Positions 24,310 to 33,504 are shown, counted from the stretch's first letter. The stretch is DNA of 64,000 nucleotides from Novosphingobium sp. NDB2Meth1 (GCF_900117425.1 NZ_FPEH01000032.1:496001-560000), one strand, 5' to 3'. Translations and numbers: made by a program. The notes: generated by a model from the letters alone, not told the origin.

Positions 24310-25991
24310 CAGAGGGCTCCGCGCTGAGGGTTGGGCGTGGCTTCATCGTCCGCTGGCGGCTGCGCCACGGGTTCCTCGAAGCGCATGCCGAGGCGTCGGC
24401 GGAGGCGCTCCATTTCGGTGCGGGCATCGCCGAGCTGGATGGTATCGGCGGCAGGTTCGGCGGTCATCGCCGCGACAAACGTCTCGAAGGCGGCGCGATG
24501 CTCTGCGCTGCGCATGTCGAGGCGGGTGATCGCATCGCGGTGGTGCGCAGAGGCGACCGCAAGGCGCTCCAGCCGCCGGTCGATCCGGCTCGCCACGTCA
24601 CGCATGGCGCGGCGGTTGGCGGCGAGACTGCCCTGCATTTCGTATCGCAGGCGCCTTGCCTCCGTCAGGTGGCGTCGCGCTGCGCTGCGCGGCGTGAGGC
24701 CGAACCATGCAGCGATCCGGCCCAGCACCGAAGGCTGCGCAACCTCGCGCGGCGCAGCAGACAGGCGCGGCAGATGCTGCGCTTCACCCGCCAGCGTGAT
24801 CAGGCTGTCGAGCTGACGGTGGATCTCGTCGCCATCGAGCACTGCTGAGCGCTCCGCCAGCGCGCCAAGTGCGGCAAGCGTGGCGCGGATATGGGCGCGG
24901 TCCGCTGCGGCACCCTCATGCAGCGCGCGCAGTTGGGCGAGCATGTCGGACTGGTTGTGCGCCAGTTCGGCGACCGCATCAGCCACCGGCCGCAGCATCT
25001 GGCGCGGATCGGCGAGCCCCGCGACGACATCCCCGAGGGTGCCGACCGCACCGGTGAGCCCGGTGATTTCCTGCCTGGCCGACTCAGCGTCGCGGGCAAG
25101 ACCGATGATCGCGGCGCGCAATTCGGCAAGCTCCGCCGCGCCTGCTTCGATCGCGCGGCGGACCGAGCCGAAATCGCGCGAGGGGCTGTATGCGGCCTCG
25201 CCTTGCCCGGATTCAAGCTGCGCGAGGTTCGACAGCCAGTGTTCGAACTCATTGCGCAGCGTCTTCATTGCGCTCGTCATGCAGCGCTCGAGCGCGCCGA
25301 GCACCATCGAGGTCATGAGGCCGAACAGCGAGGACGAGAAGCCAACCGACATGCCGTTGAGCGGCGCCTTCATGCCCTCGATCATCTTGCCGAAGCTGTC
25401 CGCTCCGGCGGAACCCGAAAGGTCCATCGCACCGATCAGGTCGGACACCGAATGGACCGTCTTCATCAGGCCCATGAACGCGCCGAGCAGGCCGAGGAAG
25501 ACCATCAGGCCGGAGAAGTAGAGGATGGTCGACTTGCGGTCATTGATGCGCTGGTCGACATCGTGGAGCAGCGTCTGGACAGTGTCTGCACCGATCTCGA
25601 GATGGTCCTGCTTGCCCAGTTCCTCGGCGATCAGGCGGTAACCCTGGCCCAGCAATTCCGGTTCGCGGAACACGATGGCGGGCTTTGCATAAGGATCGCG
25701 CGGGCGCTTGGCACGTTCGCCGTAATCGACCTGCAGCGCATGGAGCGCGACAACCTCGTTGCGCAGCGAGAGCACGTTGCGGAAGGCAATCCCCGCCGCC
25801 ACGGCGAAGATCGCGAAGATCGACAGGTTGAGCGCCATCTTGGCCTTGATGCCGTCGATCACGAATTCGTGGGCATAGATGCCGAGCCCGATCAGGACCG
25901 CCATGATGACGGTCATCTTGATCAGTTCGGCGCGGAGCTTCTTTTCCATGGCGGAGGGTCCGGAGGAGGGACGGCTGCTGGCGGCGGTCAT
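24309..25991 (-). CDS. MotA/TolQ/ExbB-family proton-channel-like protein with long cytoplasmic tail
   Basis: 560 residues. Four membrane segments at about 24-42, 52-74, 154-176 (STILYFSGLMVFLGLLGAFM) and 209-233 (MSVGFSSSLFGLMTSMVLG). The last two match the paired helices of the MotA/TolQ/ExbB domain, with a cytoplasmic loop of about 80 residues between helices 2 and 3. The remaining about 320 residues form an Ala/Arg-rich helical tail, much longer than in MotA (about 290 aa in all) or ExbB. With the downstream-of-promoter MotB-like partner it should form an ion-driven complex, like SiiA/SiiB next to the SPI-4 type I system. The start overlaps the previous stop (ATGA), and the stop overlaps the PilZ start (TGATG). 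Confidence 0.82.
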   Translation of the reverse strand: MTAASSRPSSGPSAMEKKLRAELIKMTVIMAVLIGLGIYAHEFVIDGIKAKMALNLSIFAIFAVAAGIAFRNVLSLRNEVVALHALQVDYGERAKRPRDPYAKPAIVFREPELLGQGYRLIAEELGKQDHLEIGADTVQTLLHDVDQRINDRKSTILYFSGLMVFLGLLGAFMGLMKTVHSVSDLIGAMDLSGSAGADSFGKMIEGMKAPLNGMSVGFSSSLFGLMTSMVLGALERCMTSAMKTLRNEFEHWLSNLAQLESGQGEAAYSPSRDFGSVRRAIEAGAAELAELRAAIIGLARDAESARQEITGLTGAVGTLGDVVAGLADPRQMLRPVADAVAELAHNQSDMLAQLRALHEGAAADRAHIRATLAALGALAERSAVLDGDEIHRQLDSLITLAGEAQHLPRLSAAPREVAQPSVLGRIAAWFGLTPRSAARRHLTEARRLRYEMQGSLAANRRAMRDVASRIDRRLERLAVASAHHRDAITRLDMRSAEHRAAFETFVAAMTAEPAADTIQLGDARTEMERLRRRLGMRFEEPVAQPPADDEATPNPQRGAL

Positions 25992-26716
25992 GGCTTGATC
26001 ACTACGCGCACCATGTGCCCATCGGGCGATGCCGCGTCGGTGACGCGGATCTGGGTGGTGAGGTCGGTCGGCGCGAGCCCGGCGCGCAGGAGCAGGTTGC
26101 GCGTCATCGCTGCGCGGTAGAACGCGATGCGCTGCGCTTCGGACACCGAGCGGGTCTGCGGCGCGAAGGACCAGATCTCGTACTTGGTGCCGGGGCGCGC
26201 CTTGCCCTTGAGGAAGCTGATGACACGCGCCGAATTTGCCTCGTCATAAGTCGCGGCATTGGGTGCGAAGGCGATCTGGAGCAGGGTATCGGCGGTCTTG
26301 ACTTCGATGCCCTTGACATCGTCAGGCTGCTCCTGCGCCTTGACCTGCAGCTTCAGCGTATCGGGCGTTTCGCGGGTGCGGATCGAGAGGCGCTCCGCCC
26401 CGTCGATGGCGGTGGGAGAACGCAGCACGGCGCCGAGTTCGGCGACCGACGTGCCCGCATCGGCGTTGACCGGAGAGACGACCGGAACTGCGCCAGGGGC
26501 GCAGGCCACCGGCGTGCCCTTCTTGCCCGCCCTGTGCTGCTGCGCTTCCTGCTGGGCCATCTGCTGCTTGAAATTGGCGATCACGCGCTGCGAAAGCTGC
26601 ATGACCGCCGCGCTCATGATCACGAGCAGGAAGGTCACCACCATGATCACGGTGGTGAGCACGTCCACGAAAGCCGGCCAGTGATTGACTTCGCCGTCGG
26701 CGGATGCCCCTGCCAC
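25988..26716 (-). CDS. MotB/OmpA-like protein, partner of the proton-channel protein
   Basis: 242 residues with one N-terminal membrane helix (about 16-38). It is preceded by HWPAFVD, where D18 sits at the place of the proton-carrying Asp of MotB/ExbD. A Gln/Lys-rich linker follows. A C-terminal domain (about 142-240) resembles a diverged OmpA-like peptidoglycan-binding fold: IAFAPNAATYDE, then AQRIAFYRAAMTRNLLLRAGL. The classical OmpA GHTD signature is not evident, so wall binding is uncertain. It overlaps the channel gene by 4 bp (ATGA). A gap of 92 bases separates it from the ABC exporter upstream. Assignment rests on topology and neighbours. Confidence 0.75.
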   Translation of the reverse strand: MAGASADGEVNHWPAFVDVLTTVIMVVTFLLVIMSAAVMQLSQRVIANFKQQMAQQEAQQHRAGKKGTPVACAPGAVPVVSPVNADAGTSVAELGAVLRSPTAIDGAERLSIRTRETPDTLKLQVKAQEQPDDVKGIEVKTADTLLQIAFAPNAATYDEANSARVISFLKGKARPGTKYEIWSFAPQTRSVSEAQRIAFYRAAMTRNLLLRAGLAPTDLTTQIRVTDAASPDGHMVRVVIKP

Positions 26717-26808
26717 GTCATGCTCCTGTCGGGCGCGCTGCGATACCGCTTGGCGCCATGCTTAACCGGCCATAAGCCATCGTGTTTAAGGGGTCCGGGC
26801 CGGGCCGA

Positions 26809-29046
26809 TCAGGCCGCTTCCCTAGGGGCCCGTTTACCATTCTGGCCTGTGAGTTGGGCCAGTACTTCAGCCGTCGGGCGATCCGCCACGACGCGGCCAT
26901 TTTCGAGCCAGATCACCCGGTCCACGATTTCGAGCAGGGCAAGCCGGTGGGTCGCGACGATCAGCGTCTTGCCGCGCGTCGCCTCGGCGAGGCCGGCAAT
27001 GACCGCCTGTTCGCTGGCGACGTCGAGCGAGGCGGTCGGTTCATCGAGCAGCAGCACCTTGGGATCGCGCACCAGCGCACGGGCAAGCAGCAGCGACTGC
27101 CGCTGGCCGCCCGAGAGCGCCGAACCGCGCGGGCCGACCTGACGCATGTAGCCTTCCGCCGTGCGGGCAATGAAGCCGTCGAGGCCCGAGCAGCGGATCG
27201 CGCGTTCGACTAAGGCGGCGTCCGGCTCGGCCATGCCAAGCAGGATGTTGTGCCACACGGTGCCTTCGAAGATCATCGCGTCTTGCGCGCTGTAGATCAC
27301 GTTCCGGCGCAGCTGGGGAATCGCGAAGCGATCAAGCGCGTGGCCATCGAGCGTGATCAGCCCTTCCACGGCGGGGATCAGCCCGGCGAGCAATTGCAGC
27401 AGGGTCGACTTGCCCGAGCCGGACTTGCCGATCAGCGCGACACGCTCGCCCTCGCTGATCTGGAACGAAAGACCCGACAGGCTCGGCGCACCGCTGCCCT
27501 TGAAGGTATGCCCAAGGCCTGCGACAGCCAGCGCGCCGCGGACCGGGGCAAGGCTGACGGCGGGATCGGAGACATCGCGCTCCGGCTCGGTCTGGAGCAA
27601 CCCGGCAAGCGCCTGAAACTGCGCGAGGCTCTGATAAGCGCGTGCGAACATGCTCACGGTCGCGGCGACCGGAACCATCGCACGGCCTGTCAGCAACACG
27701 ACCGCGATCAGCGCGCCGGTCGTCATCAGCCCCGCCTTGATCTGCAGCACCCCGATCACGACGACCATCACGGTGACCAGCTGCACCAGCAGACCGGCAG
27801 CGGAGGCTGGCAGTTCGGACCAGTGCCGCACTTGCTTGCTGCCGATGGCGAGGTGGTCGGAAATGACATCCCAGCGTCCCTCGAACAGGCCCTCGGCATG
27901 ATTGGCCTTGATCGTAGTCCAGCCGCTGGTGAGTTCGGCCGTCAGGTCGCTGCGCGCCTGCAAGAGCTTCGAGGCGCGGCGGCTGGCGAGTTTCAGCGCA
28001 TAGTTGCTGACCATGCCGAACAGGATGAGGCCGAGCGCACCGATCACAGGCCCAATCACGGTGAACCCGCCGATGGCTGCGATCAGCGTAAACAGCAGGA
28101 CGACAAACGGCAGATCGACGCACAAGGTGGCGATGGCGTTGGGCACGAGCAGCGAGAGTTGCTCCAGATCGCGCAGGCCGGTGAGCATCGCACCGAAGCT
28201 CATGCCCGCCGTCGGCGCACGGGCGCGCAGCGCCGCGACGACGGCACGATGCTGGACTGCCTGTCCGACACGGGTGGCTACAGCCTCCACGAAGCGTGCC
28301 TTGAGCTTCTTGAGCAGCAGCTCGAACACAAGGACAAGGACAACGCCGATGGACAGCGCCCAGAGGCTTTCGATCGCGAGATTGGGCACCACGCGGTCGT
28401 AGATCGCGCGCATGTAGAGCGGGATTGCGAGGGCGCAGAGATTGAGCAAGGCGCTGGCCAGCAGCATCTGACCGAGCGGTCGGCGCTCGGCGAGATAGGC
28501 ACCGAGCAGCCACATCTTCGGGTTGCGGCGGATGAGGTCGCGTTCATGGGCGTCGCTGGCGCCGTTCACCGGGTCGACCGGGCCGCTGTGCAGTGCTTCG
28601 CCCGCAAGCAGAGGGCGCAGGGCAGCGAAGGGCACGGACTGCTCGCCCGCAGCATCCAGCACGACAACCTGATCTGCGGCGCACTTGGTGATCAGAACCG
28701 CACCGCCGCTCGCCAGGGGCACGACAAGCGGCAGGGCTACCGGTTCGGGCGCGCGCTGGCCGATGGGGTGCCAATGCGCTTCCAGCCCGATCCGCGCCAG
28801 AGCGAACGGCGCGAGCTTGGCGGCGAGTGTTTCCTGCGCCATCGGCAGTGCGGCGCTTAGCGCGGCGGGGTCGTGTTGGATCCCCCGCGCGGCGGCAAGC
28901 GCTTCGAGCGCAGCGAGCATCGGCAAGGGCGTGATCGTGGGCTGAGCTTCTCCGCCTGTCTGCGTTGGCACCGGCCTGCTGCGGAAGAGACGGCCAAAGC
29001 GGCCTGAACGGCGGGCATCAGGCGACGCGGAGGATGGTTCGATCAT
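26809..29046 (-). CDS. Type I secretion ABC transporter (permease-ATPase, LapB/HlyB class)
   Basis: 745 residues in the usual three parts. First, an N-terminal peptidase-C39-like domain (about 36-160) without a catalytic Cys, as in transporters of uncleaved RTX proteins. Second, a six-helix membrane domain (about 190-470). Third, an ATPase with Walker A GKSGSGKST (540-548), signature LSGGQ (644-648), Walker B LLLDEP (665-670) and H-loop H700. It energises export of the RTX protein through the HlyD-like and TolC-like partners. It is the first gene of the leftward transcript and faces the HlyD gene across a 157-base divergent promoter region. Confidence 0.93.
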   Translation of the reverse strand: MIEPSSASPDARRSGRFGRLFRSRPVPTQTGGEAQPTITPLPMLAALEALAAARGIQHDPAALSAALPMAQETLAAKLAPFALARIGLEAHWHPIGQRAPEPVALPLVVPLASGGAVLITKCAADQVVVLDAAGEQSVPFAALRPLLAGEALHSGPVDPVNGASDAHERDLIRRNPKMWLLGAYLAERRPLGQMLLASALLNLCALAIPLYMRAIYDRVVPNLAIESLWALSIGVVLVLVFELLLKKLKARFVEAVATRVGQAVQHRAVVAALRARAPTAGMSFGAMLTGLRDLEQLSLLVPNAIATLCVDLPFVVLLFTLIAAIGGFTVIGPVIGALGLILFGMVSNYALKLASRRASKLLQARSDLTAELTSGWTTIKANHAEGLFEGRWDVISDHLAIGSKQVRHWSELPASAAGLLVQLVTVMVVVIGVLQIKAGLMTTGALIAVVLLTGRAMVPVAATVSMFARAYQSLAQFQALAGLLQTEPERDVSDPAVSLAPVRGALAVAGLGHTFKGSGAPSLSGLSFQISEGERVALIGKSGSGKSTLLQLLAGLIPAVEGLITLDGHALDRFAIPQLRRNVIYSAQDAMIFEGTVWHNILLGMAEPDAALVERAIRCSGLDGFIARTAEGYMRQVGPRGSALSGGQRQSLLLARALVRDPKVLLLDEPTASLDVASEQAVIAGLAEATRGKTLIVATHRLALLEIVDRVIWLENGRVVADRPTAEVLAQLTGQNGKRAPREAA

Positions 29047-29109
29047 TGGCGGTTACCCTGCTTTCGAGCCGGGAGTGCCAGTTTATGGAAAACGCCGTCT
29101 GAAGCCGGA

Positions 29110-29129
29110 CCTACGGAACTGCGCGTAGG
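29110..29129. promoter_or_regulatory. 20-bp palindrome in the divergent promoter of the secretion locus
   Basis: Perfect inverted repeat CCTACG-N8-CGTAGG, centred at 29119.5. Its length and spacing are like lux-box-type sites of LuxR/NarL-family regulators. It lies just upstream of a possible rightward -10 (CATAAT, 29151-29156), so it would be centred about 43 bases before the start point, a class-II activator position. It could serve both the HlyD gene and the leftward operon. No regulator gene for it is evident in the window. Confidence 0.45.
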
Positions 29130-29203
29130 CCAAAGGCAAGGTGAAACAAGCATAATGATTGGTAAATCCCGGGCAACACTCTTCCTTTGACCGAGGTTCT
29201 GCC

Positions 29204-30610
29204 ATGCGCTTTGCGCGCCTTCGCCAGTCGCTGATCACCTCGCTCGGCGGCGCGAGCCTGTTCGACGATCTGCGCGCCGGAGAAGCCGAGGCAGTTCTCG
29301 GCGGCAGGCTTGCACTGGCCAGCCAGCCCATCGGCGCAGCTATGCCATGGAGCGCGCGCATTGGGCTCGGTGGTTCGTCGCGACTGCTCAAGGCCCTCGC
29401 GATCACGTTCGGCTTGGTCGTGCTGTGGATGGCGCTGTTCACCGTGGACAAGGTGACGCGCGGCGCCGGACGTGTGCTGCCTTCCACCCAGAACCAGCTG
29501 GTCCAGCACCTCGAAGGCGGGATTGTGAAGGAAATCCTTGTCTCCGAAGGCCAGCGGGTCCGGCGCGGACAAGTGCTGATGCGTATCAGCAATGCCTCGA
29601 CCGGCGCCGCCATCGAAAGCGCGCGAACCGATCTTGTCGCCAAGCGGATCATGCTGGCGCGGCTCGATGCGGAGATATCGGGTGCGGGCAGCTTCACGCC
29701 CCCGCTCGAACTCGCCGCGCAGGCGCCCGAGATCGCGGCGAGCGAAGCCGGCCTGTTTGCCTCGCGCCGGGCGCAGCGGATGAGTCAGGTCGGCGTGATC
29801 AACGAGCAGGCGCGGGCGAAATCGGCCGAAGTCGGCTCGCTGCAGGCCCGCCTAGCCAATCTGCGCAATGAGGAGCGGCTGGCGATGGAGCAACTCTCCA
29901 AGCTTGAACGCGCCTATGCCGAAGACGCTGTCTCCGAGCGCGATGTGCTCGACAAGCGCGCGGCGCTCCTGTCGCTGCGCACGCGCATCGCCGATGTCGC
30001 CAACCAGATCCCGCAATCCTCCGCCGGGCTGGGTGAATCTGCAGCACGGCGAGGGGAAATCTGGGCGAGCGACATGGAGCAGATCCGCGCGCAGGCAGCG
30101 CAGCTCCGGCTCGAACTTGCCAAGGCCGACGAGCAGTTCGGCGCCGTGCAGGACCGCGTCGCGCGCGAAGAAATCCGCGCACCGGTCGACGGCGTGATCA
30201 ACCGGCTCAATGTCCGCACCGCGGGCGGCGTGATCCGCGGCGGGGAGCCGGTGGCAGAGATTGTCCCTGCCGCCAGCCAAGTCATCATCGAGGCGCGCAT
30301 CGCCCCTAAGGACCGCAGCAACATCTGGCCGGGCCTGCCCGCACGGATCAAGATCTCGGCCTATGATTCCACCGTCTACGGCTCGCTGGAGGCCAAGGTC
30401 GTCGATGTTTCGCCCGATGCGATCCAAGACCCGCGCGGCGGGCTTTACTACCGCGTGCGGCTTGACGCAGGTCGCGCCACCTTCGGTGCAGGCATGCCGG
30501 TGATCCCGGGCATGACCGGCGAGGTGGCGATCCGTTCGGGCCGCCAGACGATCCTGAACTACGTACTCGGCCCGCTGATCCGCATTTCGCAGGAGGCCCT
30601 GCGCGAGTAG
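29204..30610 (+). CDS. HlyD-family periplasmic adaptor of type I secretion
   Basis: 468 residues. The ATG at 29204 has GAGG eight bases upstream; an earlier in-frame start at 29159 is less likely. One membrane anchor (about 61-80, LLKALAITFGLVVLWMALF). It is followed by the lipoyl half-motif (HLEGGIVKEILVSEGQRVRRG), a long coiled-coil hairpin (about 130-310), the second lipoyl half (IRAPVDGVINRLNVRTAGG) and the beta-barrel/C-terminal domain ending PLIRISQEALRE, typical of HlyD/LapC proteins. It bridges the ABC exporter and the TolC-like channel. It is the only gene of the secretion set read rightward. Confidence 0.92.
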   Translation: MRFARLRQSLITSLGGASLFDDLRAGEAEAVLGGRLALASQPIGAAMPWSARIGLGGSSRLLKALAITFGLVVLWMALFTVDKVTRGAGRVLPSTQNQLVQHLEGGIVKEILVSEGQRVRRGQVLMRISNASTGAAIESARTDLVAKRIMLARLDAEISGAGSFTPPLELAAQAPEIAASEAGLFASRRAQRMSQVGVINEQARAKSAEVGSLQARLANLRNEERLAMEQLSKLERAYAEDAVSERDVLDKRAALLSLRTRIADVANQIPQSSAGLGESAARRGEIWASDMEQIRAQAAQLRLELAKADEQFGAVQDRVAREEIRAPVDGVINRLNVRTAGGVIRGGEPVAEIVPAASQVIIEARIAPKDRSNIWPGLPARIKISAYDSTVYGSLEAKVVDVSPDAIQDPRGGLYYRVRLDAGRATFGAGMPVIPGMTGEVAIRSGRQTILNYVLGPLIRISQEALRE

Positions 30611-30651
30611 CCGGATCTCTCGTCCTGATCACGACTAAGGCGTTAAAACCC

Positions 30652-30699
30652 TAGCAAAAACGTCTGTGGCCGGGCCGCACTGACAATAGCAAAAATGTC
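30652..30699 (+). promoter_or_regulatory. Direct repeat TAGCAAAAA(C/T)GTC upstream of the TonB-dependent receptor
   Basis: TAGCAAAAACGTC (30652-30664) and TAGCAAAAATGTC (30687-30699) differ at one base and start 35 bases apart. They lie in the 240-base gap between the HlyD gene and the receptor gene, which otherwise holds AT-rich sequence (TTTACA at 30751-30756) and no gene. This could be a paired regulator site or part of the promoter. Confidence 0.35.
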
Positions 30700-30850
30700 A
30701 CACTGTGTCTGATTTCGCGTCTGCGGCATCAGCTTTGCACTCCAAATCTGTTTACACTTTCAATCGAAAGAATATCCACAGCGCCATCAACCGGAGGCAG
30801 ACCGGGGGGCTCTTCATGCCTGGCTGCTCATATCAGGGGGTATTCAATCC

Positions 30851-33478
30851 GTGCGAAATCTTTCCAACCTCGCGCTGCGCGGCGCACTTCTGGCGTCTGC
30901 CGCAGCCTTTGGCGGCGTGGCCGCTCCTCAGGCCGCGTTCGCGCAGGAAACCGCTGCGCCGGCCGATGACGCCGCGCCTGCGGAGAGCATCGTGGTCATC
31001 GGTACCCGCCGTACCGACCGCACCGTCACCAGCTCGGCCTCGCCGATCGACATCATCGGAACCAAGGATATCGCGACCCAGGCATCGGCAAACCTTGTCG
31101 ATGTCATCCGCAACCTCGTCCCCTCGTTCTCGGTCCAGTCGAACTCGATCTCGGACGCCTCGACGTTCGTCCGCTCGCCCTCGCTGCGCGGCCTCTCGGC
31201 CGACGAAACCCTCGTCATGATCAACGGCAAGCGCCTCAACCGTTCGGCGCTGGTGCAGGTCTACTCGGGTGGTGATACCGGCCTCAGCTACGGTGCGCAG
31301 GGCGCCGACATCAGCTCGATCCCCGCGATTGCCCTCAAGAACCTCCAGGTCCTGCGTGACGGCGCGACCGCCCAGTACGGTTCGGACGCGATCGCCGGCG
31401 TGATGAACTACGTCATCCGCGACAACAAGGAAGGTCTCGAAGTTCAGGGCCGTTACGGCCAGTTCTACCAGAACGGAGACGGCAAGAGCTACCAGATCGC
31501 GGCAAACGCGGGCATCAAGCTCTCCGACCGGGCGTGGATCAACATTTCGGGTGAGTACAACGACGACGGCCGCACCAGCCGCGGCAAGACCCGTCCGACT
31601 GCGCTCGCGTTCGCCGCACAGAACCCCGGCGATGTCGGCCAGCTGCCGTACTACCCGCTGCCTGCGCAGATCTGGGGCAACTCGCCCACGCGCGGCTGGA
31701 AGATCCTGTTCAACTCCGCATTGGAACTGTCCGACAGCGCGAAGTTCTACGTGGTAGGCAACGCTGCCCGCAGCAAGGCCGAGCAGAGCTTCAACTACCG
31801 CGCCTCGACCGCTGCCGTGCTCGACAGGACCGGCTCGGTGCTCAAGTCGCCCGCCAACTACAATCCGGCAGCTGGCGATCAGGTGCTGTGCGGCCGCTCG
31901 TTCCTGAACTACAACCCGACCCCGGGTCCGGACGCGCTGGGCTGCGCGACCACGCAGGATCCCTATTTCCGCAATCTCTACCCGGCGGGCTTCACCCCGG
32001 TGTTCGTGGGTATCGTGCAGGAACTGTGGGGCACTGTCGGCTTCAAGGGCAACTTCGGCAAGCTTGACTACGACCTGTCTGCATCGAGCAGCCGCAACAC
32101 GCTCGATCTGTCGATGTACAACTCGCTGAACACCGCGTTCACCCCGACCCCGGGCTTTGCGACCGCGCCGTACAACGTCGCGACGCAGACGAGCTTCGAC
32201 TTCGGCCGTCAGGCGCAGAAGGAAACCAACGTCAACCTCGACGTGACCTATCCGCTCGAAGTCGGTTTCGCGAAGCCGATCGTGATTTCGGGTGGCTTTG
32301 AGTACCGCAAGGAAACCTACCAGCTCACCGCGTCGGACTTCCAAGCCTACGCCCAGGGCGGCGCTTCGGGCTACGGCGGCGTGAGCCCGCAGCAGGCCGG
32401 TTCGTGGAGCCAGCGCAACATCGCTCTCTACCTCGGTGCTGAAACCGACATCACCTCGAACTGGACCGTTGGCATTGCCGGCCGTTACGAGCACTACAAC
32501 ACCTTCGGTTCGGCCACCGTCGGCAAGATCAACACGCGCTATGAATTCATCCCGGGCTTCGCGATCCGCGGCACGGTCGGCACGGGCTTCCACGCGCCGT
32601 CGCCGGGTCAGCAGAACAACTCGACGCTGACGACGAACTTCAATCAGGGCGTCTCGATCCAGACCGGCACCTTCCCGGTCGGCAGCGCGATCTCGCAGAT
32701 CTTCGGTGCTCGTCCGCTGACTCCGGAAAAGTCGACCAACTTCGGCGTCGGCTTCACCGCGCAGCCCAATTCGCACCTGACGCTGACGGTCGACTACTAC
32801 AACATCAAGGTGCGCGACCGCATCTTCATCTCGCAGCCGTTCCCGACCGTCGACGCGGCGCATCCGGATGGCTCGATCACCGCGGCTGACATCGCCCAGT
32901 TCCCCGTTCTCGCGGCGGTGGGCGTCGGCGGTCAGGTGAGCTACTTCACCAATGGTCTCACCACCCGCACGCAGGGCGTCGACGTTGTCGCGACCTACAA
33001 CACCAAGGCGCTTGACGGCGACATCAACGTGTCGCTGGCCTACAACCACAACAACAACAAGGTGCTGCGGGCCAACGCCAACGTGATCAGCGCTGCGCAG
33101 ATCGGCAACATCCGCAATCTCGCCCCGCACGATGTCGCCCGTCTGACGGTCGGCTACTCGCGCGAGAAGATCGCGATCACGGTTCGCGGCAGCTACTTCG
33201 GCTCGTGGATCAACGCGACGGACTATGGCTTCGGCCAGACCTTCGGTTCCAAGGCAACCGCGGACCTCGACGTGACCTACAACATGTCGAAGGACCTGGC
33301 GCTGAGCGTGGGTGCGAACAACCTGTTCAACACCTTCCCGGACAAGCTGGATAACCGCTCGCTCACGATCTACCCGATCACCGGCGGTGCGGCTGACGGT
33401 CAGGTCTATGCCCGTAACGGCGGACCTTTCGGCTTCAACGGCGGCTTCTGGTACGCCCGCATCCGCGTCAAGTACTGA
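30851..33478 (+). CDS. TonB-dependent outer-membrane receptor
   Basis: 875 residues from a GTG start with AGGGGG 10 bases upstream. Signal peptide to about residue 32 (cut near AAFAQE). A TonB-box-like ESIVVIGTRR precedes the plug domain (about 45-165), with LRGLSADETLVMINGKRL and VLRDGATAQYGSDAIAGVMNY. A 22-strand barrel follows and ends in an aromatic residue (IRVKY), the usual outer-membrane insertion signal. The ligand cannot be told; many sphingomonad receptors of this type take up glycans, siderophores or aromatic compounds. It is monocistronic: a strong terminator follows. Confidence 0.93.
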   Translation: MRNLSNLALRGALLASAAAFGGVAAPQAAFAQETAAPADDAAPAESIVVIGTRRTDRTVTSSASPIDIIGTKDIATQASANLVDVIRNLVPSFSVQSNSISDASTFVRSPSLRGLSADETLVMINGKRLNRSALVQVYSGGDTGLSYGAQGADISSIPAIALKNLQVLRDGATAQYGSDAIAGVMNYVIRDNKEGLEVQGRYGQFYQNGDGKSYQIAANAGIKLSDRAWINISGEYNDDGRTSRGKTRPTALAFAAQNPGDVGQLPYYPLPAQIWGNSPTRGWKILFNSALELSDSAKFYVVGNAARSKAEQSFNYRASTAAVLDRTGSVLKSPANYNPAAGDQVLCGRSFLNYNPTPGPDALGCATTQDPYFRNLYPAGFTPVFVGIVQELWGTVGFKGNFGKLDYDLSASSSRNTLDLSMYNSLNTAFTPTPGFATAPYNVATQTSFDFGRQAQKETNVNLDVTYPLEVGFAKPIVISGGFEYRKETYQLTASDFQAYAQGGASGYGGVSPQQAGSWSQRNIALYLGAETDITSNWTVGIAGRYEHYNTFGSATVGKINTRYEFIPGFAIRGTVGTGFHAPSPGQQNNSTLTTNFNQGVSIQTGTFPVGSAISQIFGARPLTPEKSTNFGVGFTAQPNSHLTLTVDYYNIKVRDRIFISQPFPTVDAAHPDGSITAADIAQFPVLAAVGVGGQVSYFTNGLTTRTQGVDVVATYNTKALDGDINVSLAYNHNNNKVLRANANVISAAQIGNIRNLAPHDVARLTVGYSREKIAITVRGSYFGSWINATDYGFGQTFGSKATADLDVTYNMSKDLALSVGANNLFNTFPDKLDNRSLTIYPITGGAADGQVYARNGGPFGFNGGFWYARIRVKY

Positions 33479-33504
33479 GTTCGGCCAGTCTGGCCAAACA
33501 GATC

